Shown here piece by piece: positions 6,658 to 14,972 of a stretch of DNA of 33,614 bases (positions within the stretch are counted from its first letter, which is position 1; each line of letters begins with the position of its first letter). A program made the position numbers and the translations under genes. The notes under the pieces were generated by a model that saw nothing but the letters and a program-made list of their open reading frames with translations, had not been told where the DNA came from and searched no databases. Source of the stretch: Candidatus Acetothermia bacterium (GTDB lineage Bacteria > Bipolaricaulota > Bipolaricaulia > UBA7950); assembly GCA_022684035.1 (NCBI GenBank), contig JAJHSB010000061.1:1-33614 (forward strand), read 5' to 3'.

Positions 6658-7665
6658 ATGAAGGCAGTAGCTAAGCTTACACCAGTACCAGGGGCAGCGT
6701 TGATCGATGTTAAAGTTCCTACTCCTATGCCGCAGGAAGTATTGATTCGCGTCGCTGCGACATCAATCTGCGGTACCGATCTGCATATTTACGATTGGAA
6801 CAAATGGGCGCAAGGGAGAATAAACCCACCGCTGATCATCGGCCATGAATTAGCGGGATATGTTGAAGAGATAGGAAGTGAGGTTGATTCATTCTCGGTC
6901 GGCGATTATGTTTCGGCAGAGACACACCTTTATTGTGGTCATTGTAAAACATGTTGTAACGGTAAGCCGCATATCTGCGATAATCTTCGCATTATCGGGG
7001 TTGATTGCAATGGATCATTCGCCCAATATCTTACTGTTCCAGAGAATGTTCTTTGGAAGAATGATCCATCTCTTCCGCCGGAAATAGCTACTCTGCAAGA
7101 GCCATTCGGAAATGCCGTCCACACAGTGCAGACGGCTGATGTTGTTGGTAAGCGAGTCGTTATATTCGGAGATGGGCCAATCGGTATTATGGCCGTAAGC
7201 ATTGCTAAAGCAGAGGGCGCCGAGACCGTACTGCTCGTTGGCCTTTCTGATGTGCGCCTGGAGATAGGGCTGGCCATGGGAGCTGATGAGGTAATCAATG
7301 CACGACGCGAATCAGTAGCAGAGATAATCAAGCATACCGAAGTTGTTCTCGAAATGTCGGGTAGTCCGATCGCCATCAAACAGGGCTTTAATTTGTTGGA
7401 AAATGGAGGGATCTTTATTGCCTTTGGTCTTCCTGACGCTCCAGTCCCAATTGATATATCAGAAGAGATAGTATTTAAGGAGATTACAGTCAAGGGCGTT
7501 GTCGGACGCGAGATATTCTCCACCTGGGAGCGCGGACAACAGTTACTACAGCAAATCAATCTTGCTCCGCTTGTCACCCATCAACTACCGCTGGCTGAAT
7601 ATGAACGCGGCATCAAGTTGCAAAAGAATTATGAAGCAGTGAAAGTGATTCTCCTGCCGCACTAA
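6658..7665 (+). CDS. tdh: L-threonine 3-dehydrogenase-like zinc alcohol dehydrogenase
   Basis: This 335-residue medium-chain dehydrogenase would oxidise L-threonine to 2-amino-3-ketobutyrate with NAD+. Catalytic zinc ligands are Cys38 (SICGTDLH) and His63-Glu64 (IGHELAG). The structural-zinc lobe has four Cys in CGHCKTCCNGKPHIC. The nucleotide fold is GDGPIGIMAVSIAKAEG. Segments QEPFGNAVHTVQ, EMSGSP and KGVVGREIFSTWE closely follow bacterial Tdh, which separates it from sorbitol or general alcohol dehydrogenases. AGGAGA precedes the ATG. No kbl (glycine C-acetyltransferase) lies beside it, so the second pathway step must be elsewhere or the substrate differs. It is convergent with the next gene; the two stop codons are one base apart. 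Confidence 0.85.
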   Translation: MKAVAKLTPVPGAALIDVKVPTPMPQEVLIRVAATSICGTDLHIYDWNKWAQGRINPPLIIGHELAGYVEEIGSEVDSFSVGDYVSAETHLYCGHCKTCCNGKPHICDNLRIIGVDCNGSFAQYLTVPENVLWKNDPSLPPEIATLQEPFGNAVHTVQTADVVGKRVVIFGDGPIGIMAVSIAKAEGAETVLLVGLSDVRLEIGLAMGADEVINARRESVAEIIKHTEVVLEMSGSPIAIKQGFNLLENGGIFIAFGLPDAPVPIDISEEIVFKEITVKGVVGREIFSTWERGQQLLQQINLAPLVTHQLPLAEYERGIKLQKNYEAVKVILLPH

Positions 7666-7666
7666 G

Positions 7667-8698
7667 TTAACTTTCAGTTCTCCCCTTAAAAAACTTGCGG
7701 GTGAGGACGTGATGCCAATCAGTGAATTCTTTCTCGGTAGTATCAGTAGCAATGTGCTGATCAATCATATTCAATTTAGCGGAGAGATCATCAAAATGGT
7801 ATACAATGACTGCCTCTTTCGTCTTTGGTAAGATTGCTGCACCGTATTCCAGTTCGCCGTGATGCGATAATATAATGTGTTCAATCAATTGAGGAATCCG
7901 TTTATCCGGCCAGGCAATCGTCATCACTGCGTCGTAGATCATATTACATCCCAATAAGAGATGACCGATCAGTTGACCACTTAAGCTATGCCGAGGTGCA
8001 ATCGGATCATCAAATTCCAATATCTTGCCGATGTCATGCAGTAAAGCTCCGGCTAAGGCAATATCAACATCAATATCCGAATGTATCTTTGCAAAGGCGA
8101 GCACTGCACGCGCCACTTCCAACGAATGTTCAAGGAGGCCACCTAAATAGGCGTGGTGGTACATAATTGCCGCAGGAAACTCCTTAAATTGACGTTCGTA
8201 CTTGCCGAGCACGGTGTGTAATAACTGCCGCACCTGGGGAGATGTGATCTCATTATCAATCATGGCGAGAACTTCCTGCCACATCTCTTCCACATCGTAG
8301 CGGCTCGTTGGCACAAGGAGCGAGCGATCGAACTCAAGTATCTTGCCATGCTCTTTTTGATGCTGTTCTAAATTTGTGATCGATTCAACGACCAACTGCA
8401 GCGCATCGCGATAAATCTCTATCCGACCTTCAAGGAAGACGAAATCCCCTTCTTGAAATTGGTTGCCGTAGCGGTTGGTCGTCTCCGCCCAGGCACGTGC
8501 GGGAAGATATCCTGATCGATCGGCCAATTGGAGTTCAAGATAGGGAGCACCACTCTTTGTCGAACGTGTATTCTTCTGTTTGACGAGAAAACATTGGGAG
8601 ATAAATTGCCCAGCACGCATATCCGCGATCAATACATGGCGCAGCGGATAGGGAATCTCTCCTCTCATCTGATCGCCAAGTCGGTTTTGTGAATTCAA
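7667..8698 (-). CDS. yhaM: YhaM-like 3'-5' exoribonuclease / HD-domain nuclease
   Basis: This 343-residue protein combines an N-terminal OB-fold (about residues 25-115: FLVKQKNTRSTKSGAPYLELQLADRSG...FVFLEGRIEIYRDALQLVV) with a C-terminal HD phosphohydrolase domain. The domain's metal motifs are visible: H in MYHHAYLGGLLEHS, GALLHDIGK (the HD pair) and ILSHHGELEYG. This two-domain architecture is that of YhaM/CBF1, which degrades RNA and single-stranded DNA from the 3' end. The start is a TTG at 8698 with AAGGAGGG six bases upstream; no ATG fits as well. It stands alone, convergent with tdh. Confidence 0.85.
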   Translation of the reverse strand: MNSQNRLGDQMRGEIPYPLRHVLIADMRAGQFISQCFLVKQKNTRSTKSGAPYLELQLADRSGYLPARAWAETTNRYGNQFQEGDFVFLEGRIEIYRDALQLVVESITNLEQHQKEHGKILEFDRSLLVPTSRYDVEEMWQEVLAMIDNEITSPQVRQLLHTVLGKYERQFKEFPAAIMYHHAYLGGLLEHSLEVARAVLAFAKIHSDIDVDIALAGALLHDIGKILEFDDPIAPRHSLSGQLIGHLLLGCNMIYDAVMTIAWPDKRIPQLIEHIILSHHGELEYGAAILPKTKEAVIVYHFDDLSAKLNMIDQHIATDTTEKEFTDWHHVLTRKFFKGRTES

Positions 8699-8754
8699 CT
8701 TTAGCCCTCCTTTTCAAGCTGTGAACCACGAACTCTTTCCTTCTTTAACCGTTT

Positions 8755-8962
8755 ACCAATCACCTATCTCTTGCGCCGTTGCGTCTTCTTTTTCTTGTCA
8801 TTGCGAGAGTTCGTAGAACTCGTGGTAATCTCGAATTAGTGATTGGTGGTTGGTGATTGGTGTAAGGAAGGTAATTCGCAATGACCTGCGAGCAGACTCG
8901 CAATGACAGAAGGGATGCGCCGTGCCTTTACATATTGGTTTTCTTAGCCAATCACCAATCAC
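8755..8962. repeat. noncoding repeat cluster (GTCATTGCGAG family, nested inverted repeats)
   Basis: The 335-base gap between the YhaM-like gene and purA contains a palindromic unit at 8795-8833 (TTGTCATTGCGAG...CTCGTGGTAATCTCG). A second unit follows at 8863-8930, with TTCGCAATGACC and CTCGCAATGACA, and ends in GCGCCGTGCCTT. Around them lie copies of GGTGATTGG (8840-8862) and the complement CCAATCACC (8757 and 8946-8960), so the whole block can fold back. The same units recur at 33435-33540. I see no gene in 8699-9033. Confidence 0.75.
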
Positions 8963-9033
8963 CTCTTTGCACCGTGAACTCTGGACTCATTTTCTATCTT
9001 TTCTCTCTGTTCTCTGTAGTTAAATTTCCGGGG

Positions 9034-10296
9034 TTACCGCAGCATGATCGTCTCTTCTGGCCGCGGGCCGGTGGAGATAAGTGATGCCGGGACGCCCAGC
9101 GTCTCTGTGATCATATCGATATAGCGACGGGCTGCCGCCGGTAATTCGCGTAATCGCTTAACTCCAGTTATCTCTTCTTCCCATCCATCTACCTCTTTAT
9201 ACAGTGGCTCACAGGCAGCTAACTCCTCTGCAGAGGCAGGGAAATAGTCGATCTCTTCTCCGTCTAAGCGATAAGCATAGGCGACCTTTATTTTCTCAAA
9301 TCCAGATAGAACATCGAGTTTGGTGAGAGCAAAGTCACTAAGATCGTTCAGATAGACCATCTGAGTGAGAGCGACCAAGTCGAGCCACCCGCAACGGCGT
9401 ATCCTACCGGTAGTGGCGCCAAACTCCCCTCCTTTGGTCTGCATCCTTTTTCCCCAGTGATCGGTCAGTTCGGTGGGGAAGGGGCCGTTACCAACACGGG
9501 TAGTATAGGCTTTAATCACCCCGAGTCGTCTGTCGAGCGCCGATGGAGGAACCGTTCCTCCGGCGATCACTCCTGCCACAGTGGTAGACGAAGAGGTCAC
9601 ATAAGGGTAAGTGCCGCAGTCGATATCGAGCAGAGCTCCCTGGGCACCTTCAAATAAGATCTCTTTGCCACTGGTCACTCCTTTTCTGATCAGCGTCGGG
9701 ATGTTGGTAATCAGCGGGAGAAGCGGAGCAGCGCTCTCCTGTAGTTGCGTAACGAGTAGATTAACATCGAGCGACCGTATCTCTTCTACCACTGGCCACA
9801 TAGTCTTAAGATAGTCAGTTTTAGCGGCCAGCTTTTTCTGCAGTATCGTTGGCCGTTTCAGGTCACCGACTCTGATTCCAGTGCGGTCAATCTTATCGCG
9901 GTATGTAGGGCCGATACCTCTCTTTGTCGTACCTATTTGCGCGGCACTCCCCTCGATCTGTTCGAGAATACGGTGATAAGGCAAAATAAGATGAGCTGTA
10001 TCGGCAATGTATATCTGCGGCCGGCTGCTGTGCTCTGTGACAGTATCGATTTCACGTTGTAAAAGATCAATATCAATGACCATTCCGCCGGCCAATATAT
10101 TAGTCTTTTCCGGATAAAGGGCACCTGACGGGATTAAATGGAATTTGAATTCTTTCCCGCGATCGATCACTGTATGGCCGGCATTGGGCCCGCCGTTGAA
10201 CCGGACAATGATGTCCGCTTCCCGTGCAAGAAGATGAGTAATCTTCCCTTTTCCTTCGTCCCCCCATTGCATTCCTAATATTGCAGTCGCGCTCAT
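9034..10296 (-). CDS. purA: adenylosuccinate synthetase
   Basis: This enzyme joins IMP and aspartate with GTP hydrolysis in the first committed step to AMP. The P-loop-like opening GMQWGDEGKGKITH is at residues 9-22, followed by the IMP/Asp-binding FNGGPNAGHTV block, GTTKRGIGPTYRDK and FEGAQGALLDIDCGTYPYVTSS. TTRVGNGPFPTE and TGRIRRCGWLD complete the family signature. At 420 residues it is full length. AAGGAGA precedes the ATG at 10296. It is the last gene of a leftward series from the AMMECR1 gene at 14765 and lies 28 bases after the PgpH-like gene, so cotranscription is likely. Confidence 0.97.
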   Translation of the reverse strand: MSATAILGMQWGDEGKGKITHLLAREADIIVRFNGGPNAGHTVIDRGKEFKFHLIPSGALYPEKTNILAGGMVIDIDLLQREIDTVTEHSSRPQIYIADTAHLILPYHRILEQIEGSAAQIGTTKRGIGPTYRDKIDRTGIRVGDLKRPTILQKKLAAKTDYLKTMWPVVEEIRSLDVNLLVTQLQESAAPLLPLITNIPTLIRKGVTSGKEILFEGAQGALLDIDCGTYPYVTSSSTTVAGVIAGGTVPPSALDRRLGVIKAYTTRVGNGPFPTELTDHWGKRMQTKGGEFGATTGRIRRCGWLDLVALTQMVYLNDLSDFALTKLDVLSGFEKIKVAYAYRLDGEEIDYFPASAEELAACEPLYKEVDGWEEEITGVKRLRELPAAARRYIDMITETLGVPASLISTGPRPEETIMLR

Positions 10297-10324
10297 TGTT
10301 ATCTCTCCTTAGAATGGTCGCGTC

Positions 10325-11782
10325 CTATAACTCCTGTGGGTAATTATTCGGCCGATTGTGAAACATCGCATGGATTGTGGCGATAAATGATGCTTTAATC
10401 TGCGCGATATCAGAGAGCGAGAGTGGAGTCTCATCGAGTTGCCTGTCAGCGATTTTCTCTGCGATGATCTTCTCCACACAGGCTGTAATCGTGTTGTCAT
10501 TCTCAGTACTCTTATCTCTATTGACCTCTGGTCGGAGCGCGTGTGTCGCTGCTTCGACAGAATCTGCAAGGAGAACGATCGCTGTCTCTTTGGTGTGTGG
10601 TCGAGGTCCAGAATAGCGATACTCTCCTTCACCAACCGGCTTCTTCACTTTATTCTCCTGCATTGCTTTAGAGTAAAAGTAACGGATCAACGAAGTCCCG
10701 TGGTGGGTGATGATAAATTGGAGAAGGTCATCTTTCAGTCCTCCCTGGCGCGCAAGGTTGATTCCTGCTTTCACGTGGGAGAGCAACACCTCTTTACTCT
10801 CTGCGGCAGATATTTTATCATGCGGATTTATTCTGTTGGGTTGATTCTCGGCGAAAAATTGGGGCTGCGATAGCTTGCCGATATCGTGATAATAACCACC
10901 GACACTGGCCAGTAGCGGATTAGCACCGATGGCGCGGGCTGCACTCTCGGCGAGTGAGGCCACATTTTTACTATGATGATAGGTTCCCGGCGCCTCGGCG
11001 CGTAAGCGACTCAATAACGGATGCTCTGGATTTAATAGTTCGGTTAACCCGATCGGACTTGTCCGCTGCGTCAAATACTCACATATCGAGATCGACCCCA
11101 TTGCAAGCAACGCAACGATGACTCCCCCGATTACAGCAAGAAAAAGGTCGAGTGAGAAGAGAGAGAGAGAGGTGATCGTAGCGAAAGAGAGAAATCCGAT
11201 TGCGTTCACTGCGGCAATTAATCCGCCGGCCTTTAAAATATCTGCGTTCCGTCGTAATTTACGGATACCGACCACACCGGCAATTCCACTACTTATCACA
11301 GTGATTGCTCCTCCCAATCCCAGTGTAAGTCCCCACACGCCTGTGGCGAAGAATATCATGATCAATGCGCTCTCTTCATCGACGAAGAGAGCAGTCAACA
11401 AGGGAATAATGGCGATCGGGAGAAAGAAAGGGGTGATCATATCTCCGCCCTGGCTGAGAATTACACTGAGGATTCCCAAACCGATCAAGAAGCGAAATTG
11501 CTGCCGGGTGAAGCGGTGAAATGCTTCACGGAGATAGAAGACGACCAAGCCAGTGATGGCAGTCAGCCCCAACCCCTGGGTCGCCAGTACAGACCAGCCA
11601 ATAAAGATCGGCCAATCACCATATCGGAAATCAAATGCGGTCAGCGCAACGGTAAACACCGCAAATGTCGCGGCAAAAGCAGCGCTTCTTCTTCTCGTCG
11701 GTTTATGTAGAAAGAACGGCGTTGTTCCGTTGCAGCTTGCCGGTCGTAAAGAGAAGATCGACCGCCAATTAAGTCTCTTCAT
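10325..11782 (-). CDS. PgpH/YqfF-like membrane HD-domain protein, lacking the extracellular domain
   Basis: The first 270 residues contain about seven hydrophobic segments (for example AAFAATFAVFTVALTAF, FLIGLGILSVILS, FLAVIGGVIVALLAM), matching the 7TMR-HD membrane module. The C-terminal HD domain has HSKNVASLAESA, GGYYHDIGK, HDKISAAES and ITHHGTSLI, so the metal ligands appear complete. Relatives such as PgpH degrade cyclic di-AMP. At 485 residues it is about 200 shorter than YqfF/PgpH because the large extracytoplasmic N-terminal domain is missing. It follows phoH, as in Firmicutes, but the usual ybeY is not next to it. The ATG at 11782 has no clear Shine-Dalgarno, and the 142 bases between phoH and this gene hold nothing I can name. 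Confidence 0.85.
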   Translation of the reverse strand: MKRLNWRSIFSLRPASCNGTTPFFLHKPTRRRSAAFAATFAVFTVALTAFDFRYGDWPIFIGWSVLATQGLGLTAITGLVVFYLREAFHRFTRQQFRFLIGLGILSVILSQGGDMITPFFLPIAIIPLLTALFVDEESALIMIFFATGVWGLTLGLGGAITVISSGIAGVVGIRKLRRNADILKAGGLIAAVNAIGFLSFATITSLSLFSLDLFLAVIGGVIVALLAMGSISICEYLTQRTSPIGLTELLNPEHPLLSRLRAEAPGTYHHSKNVASLAESAARAIGANPLLASVGGYYHDIGKLSQPQFFAENQPNRINPHDKISAAESKEVLLSHVKAGINLARQGGLKDDLLQFIITHHGTSLIRYFYSKAMQENKVKKPVGEGEYRYSGPRPHTKETAIVLLADSVEAATHALRPEVNRDKSTENDNTITACVEKIIAEKIADRQLDETPLSLSDIAQIKASFIATIHAMFHNRPNNYPQEL

Positions 11783-11924
11783 TGTACTTGTTTACCGCGC
11801 AGCCTGTCGGCAGGGCAAAATTCTTATCGCGATTAACGACCTCGTGCCGCACCTTGCAGATAGATCCATCACTGTTATGCCATTATGCCATTCCCATTTC
11901 TGCAGTTTGGACGACAAGCAAATC

Positions 11925-12842
11925 TTATTCAGCGTGTTCACGTTGTCTCTGCTCCTCTGCGATTGCATAAGCGGAAATGATCTTCTTGACCAGCGAGTGG
12001 CGCACCACGTCGGCCTTATCCAAATAGATAAATGCAATTCCGTCGATCCCTTTAAGGATCGTTTGTGCTGCTACCAAACCGGAACGTTCATACTCAAGAT
12101 CGATCTGTGTGACATCACCGGTTATCACTGCATGGGAGCGAAGTCCCAAGCGGGTAAGGAACATCTTCATCTGCGCCTGAGTGGTGTTTTGTGCTTCATC
12201 GAGAATGATGAAGCTGTTGTTAAGCGTCCGACCGCGCATAAAAGCAAGCGGCGCTATCTCGATACGATTATCCCGTTTGAGCCACTCAACCTCTCTTCCC
12301 GGCAACATATCGTAAATTGCGTCATAGAGGGGACGTAGATAAGGATTCACCTTTTCTTGGATGTCACCGGGGAGAAAGCCGAGCGCCTCGCCTGCCTCTA
12401 CTGCCGGGCGAATGAGTACGATCCGTTTTACTTTTTCCTGCTTGAGATAATCGATCGCTTTCGCCACTGCCAGGTAGGTCTTGCCGGTACCGGCCGGGCC
12501 GATGGCAAAGACGATATCATTCTCCTCTATTGCATTAACATAACGTAATTGCCCGATTGTCTTGGCACGGATCTCCTCGCCCCAATGCGTCACTTGCACC
12601 ACATCTGAGAGCACACCGCGTACATTTTCGCCATTTTTTATCTTCTCGATCAGATATCTCACATCGGCTACTGACGGGATATGGTTGGCCTCGATAATCT
12701 CAAGGAGATTATCGAATACCAGACGTGTCCGTTCCACATCGGCAGGTGTTCCTTCGATCCTGATCACATCGCCGCGGGCAATAATCTTCGTTGGAAACTC
12801 TTTTGTGATCTCGTTTAGATTACAATTGAATTGACCGAGCAA
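11925..12842 (-). CDS. phoH: PhoH-family ATPase
   Basis: This P-loop ATPase is about 305 residues from the first canonical start. Walker A is AIGPAGTGKTYLAV, Walker B is FIILDEAQNTT, and GFLPGDIQEKVNPYLRPLYD and MRGRTLNNSF are PhoH-specific blocks. A KH-like N-terminal part precedes them (FPTKIIARGDVIRIEG). PhoH proteins of this type are associated with RNA metabolism, although their exact reaction is unsettled. The first usable start is a TTG at 12842 with GAGGAAG upstream. However, the conserved N-terminus seems to continue upstream in the same frame (KTVVEIVLNNNEEATALLG) to about 12905, where only ATA codons are available. The true start is therefore open. It sits between mtaB and the PgpH-like gene. 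Confidence 0.9.
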   Translation of the reverse strand: MLGQFNCNLNEITKEFPTKIIARGDVIRIEGTPADVERTRLVFDNLLEIIEANHIPSVADVRYLIEKIKNGENVRGVLSDVVQVTHWGEEIRAKTIGQLRYVNAIEENDIVFAIGPAGTGKTYLAVAKAIDYLKQEKVKRIVLIRPAVEAGEALGFLPGDIQEKVNPYLRPLYDAIYDMLPGREVEWLKRDNRIEIAPLAFMRGRTLNNSFIILDEAQNTTQAQMKMFLTRLGLRSHAVITGDVTQIDLEYERSGLVAAQTILKGIDGIAFIYLDKADVVRHSLVKKIISAYAIAEEQRQREHAE

Positions 12843-12888
12843 CGCGGTCGCTTCCTCATTATTGTTAAGAACTATCTCTACTACTGTT

Positions 12889-14265
12889 TTACTTGCGTCT
12901 ATTATATTCGCTCACTCCTAATAAAAATTCCTGCTGAAGGCGGTTACGATCGGTCTGTGTCTGCATGCGGGTCAGCCAGAGATTAACAAATTCTCCTGGT
13001 TTGATCTTTGCCGGATCGGGTAAACCGACTCGGTGAACCGGCGCATCAATATGGGTATCGATGTACCCTCTGGTATATCCGCGCCAGCGTCCATCACGGC
13101 TGCGTCCTTCGACTAATATCTCTTCCTTCTTACCGAGAAAACCGCTCTTTATCCGGACTCTCTCTTTGCTCGCCAGATCATTAAGAATCTTACTCCGCTT
13201 ACTCTTTTCTCTTTCGCACACTGGTGCGGAAAATGAGGCAGCATCTGTTCCTGGTCGTGGAGAATAACGGAAGATATGCAGATTTACAAAACCGATCTCT
13301 TCTATTAGTGTACAGGTATGCGTAAAATCATCTTCGGTCTCACCGGGGAAGCCAACGATTAAGTCCGTTCCGAAAGTTGCATCGTCAATCATCTCTTTGA
13401 TCTGCGTAATCCGTGATCGATAAACGGCTGTATCATATCCCCGTCTCATAGCAGCTAAGATCCGATCAGCGCCGCTTTGGAGTGGAATATGAAAATGAGG
13501 ACAAGCGCGACTGTCACTGGCAAAGAGAGAGACTAACTCATCAGTTATTCCGTGTGGATCGATCGATCCCAACCGCAGACGTCTGAGCCCATCGATCTCA
13601 AGTAGGGAAGCTATCAGGGCGGGAAGGTCAGATGATAGAAGATCATCTCCGTATTGGGCAAGGTTAATTCCAGTCAGGATGATCTCAGGATAACCATTAG
13701 CTATCAGTTGACGCGCCTCTCGTTGCGCAATTGCAATTGGTTTACTCTGTGTCGATCCGCGCAGCTTCGTCACCCGGCAAAAGGAACATGCACTGTTACA
13801 TCCATCTTGCACTTTGAGAAAGGCACGTACCCGTCCAGCCTGAGAGCAGATTGTCTTTGCCTGCCATCCTGTCTGCGTCGATGCCGGCAGATATCCGTGT
13901 TCTCCCTCTAATGATCGATCAACGATTCTTTTCACTTCTGTCTTCAACCCGTTATCGAAGACGATATCAACCCCTTTTATCTTTGCTATCTCTTCCCCCA
14001 TTGCTTCTGCCATGCATCCGGTAACGAGAACTTTGACCGGTTGACAGTTTCGTCTTACCCGGCTAATCAACTGACGTGATTTGCGCTCGCTGAGGGCGGT
14101 GACAATACAAGTATTGATCACATAAATATCAGCTTCATCATCAACGAGTCGGCAGGTCAGTTCTAGTTGTTCACGCATCAATTGCGTTTCGTATTGATTG
14201 ACTCTACATCCGAGGGTGCGAAAAGCGACCCGTGGCATGTAATCACCGTAATTTTTCTCTTTCAT
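12889..14265 (-). CDS. mtaB: tRNA-t6A37 methylthiotransferase (MtaB-type radical SAM)
   Basis: MtaB converts t6A at position 37 of ANN-decoding tRNAs to ms2t6A. The N-terminal methylthiotransferase domain has FRTLGCRVNQYE, a Cys in INTCIVTALSERKSR and VTGCMAE, the three Cys ligands of the auxiliary cluster. The radical SAM domain has CNSACSFCRVTKLRG (CxxxCxxC). A TRAM-like C-terminal segment (EEILVEGRSRDGRWRGYTRGY) follows. The RxxSR and LGCxVN patterns favour MtaB over MiaB and RimO. At 458 residues it is full length. The ATG at 14265 overlaps the upstream stop (ATGA); an internal ATG at 14238 with a weak GGTGA is an alternative start. Confidence 0.93.
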   Translation of the reverse strand: MKEKNYGDYMPRVAFRTLGCRVNQYETQLMREQLELTCRLVDDEADIYVINTCIVTALSERKSRQLISRVRRNCQPVKVLVTGCMAEAMGEEIAKIKGVDIVFDNGLKTEVKRIVDRSLEGEHGYLPASTQTGWQAKTICSQAGRVRAFLKVQDGCNSACSFCRVTKLRGSTQSKPIAIAQREARQLIANGYPEIILTGINLAQYGDDLLSSDLPALIASLLEIDGLRRLRLGSIDPHGITDELVSLFASDSRACPHFHIPLQSGADRILAAMRRGYDTAVYRSRITQIKEMIDDATFGTDLIVGFPGETEDDFTHTCTLIEEIGFVNLHIFRYSPRPGTDAASFSAPVCEREKSKRSKILNDLASKERVRIKSGFLGKKEEILVEGRSRDGRWRGYTRGYIDTHIDAPVHRVGLPDPAKIKPGEFVNLWLTRMQTQTDRNRLQQEFLLGVSEYNRRK

Positions 14266-14765
14266 CGATGTCTCTCTACAGTAAAGCGATATATCTTGAC
14301 CGTTGTCTCTACAGGTATCTTTGCCTTCATCCGCGCAATACGTAATTGTTCCTTGACAGTAATTATATCCGGTAGATCAGGGAGAAGTAGACCGCGTCGC
14401 CCTCCTGCCTCGATGAGCAAGCCAAATTGTTTTGGGTCAAGATCATCTTCGGTACATTTCTCAGGGGGCGATAGCAGATCGACGGTATAATCGATCGTTG
14501 CCAATTCCATCTCTTTCAGTGGGGGGAATCGATTGTCCAGCGTAGCAGCTTTGATCGCATTGGCGATGATCTCCTCTGCTATATTCTCTTTTTCTGGCAG
14601 GAAAGTGCCGATGCACCCGCGTAATCTACCCTCTTTTTTAAGCGAAACAAATACACCGGCTCGCTCTTTCATTGCCATAGGCAACGGAGCAGGAGGAAGG
14701 ATCACCTCGCCACAGCAGATATACGTCTCAACAGCTGCTTTTGCAAGTTGAACAAAATCATCCAT
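14262..14765 (-). CDS. AMMECR1-domain protein
   Basis: This 167-residue protein carries the AMMECR1 signature LRGCIGTF (at about residue 50) within GVFVSLKKEGRLRGCIGTFLPEKENIAEEI, followed by NAIKAATLDNRFPPL and DPKQFGLLIEAGGRRGLLLPDLP. The family is widespread in archaea, anaerobic bacteria and eukaryotes; in bacteria its biochemical role is not established, although it is often linked to radical-SAM or MEMO partners. Here it is the first gene of the operon and overlaps mtaB by four bases, so coupling to the radical-SAM tRNA enzyme is close. The ATG at 14765 lacks an evident Shine-Dalgarno. The promoter is at 14870-14898. Confidence 0.9.
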   Translation of the reverse strand: MDDFVQLAKAAVETYICCGEVILPPAPLPMAMKERAGVFVSLKKEGRLRGCIGTFLPEKENIAEEIIANAIKAATLDNRFPPLKEMELATIDYTVDLLSPPEKCTEDDLDPKQFGLLIEAGGRRGLLLPDLPDIITVKEQLRIARMKAKIPVETTVKIYRFTVERHR

Positions 14766-14869
14766 CGATGATTTGAGAGAACCATCTGACTCTTAAGATA
14801 AAATGGATATCGGTCATCTTACTCACTTCTGTAACGATGGACGCTCATCCTCCTCACCCAGTAACAGTA

Positions 14870-14935
14870 AGGATACCCACTATCCAGCCTCTTGTCAACT
14901 TATTAGTTGACATTTCCTACTAAAGAGTGTAGATT
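14870..14935. promoter_or_regulatory. divergent promoters sharing a perfect inverted repeat
   Basis: TGTCAACT (14893-14900) and AGTTGACA (14905-14912) form a perfect 8+8 palindrome with a 4-base spacer. It supplies TTGACA to both strands. Rightward, TTGACA (14907-14912), 17 bases and TAGATT (14930-14935) face the LCP gene. Leftward, TTGACA (14898-14893), 17 bases and TATCCT (14875-14870) face the AMMECR1 operon. The symmetry could also be an operator. No other feature is seen in 14766-14972. Confidence 0.65.
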
Positions 14936-14972
14936 ATAAGAGAAAATCACCAACAAGAGCAAGGAGGGAGAA

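Noticed and set aside
6939-7577. 212-residue leftward ORF opposite tdh
   Set aside because: It is a long shadow frame; the plus strand encodes a complete dehydrogenase with all motifs.
8835-8962. CRISPR array at the GGTGATTGG repeats
   Set aside because: The units are short, irregularly spaced and inverted, with no constant repeat-spacer pattern.
11553-12338. 261-residue rightward ORF opposite phoH and the PgpH-like gene
   Set aside because: It spans two opposite-strand genes and their gap and has no recognisable motif.
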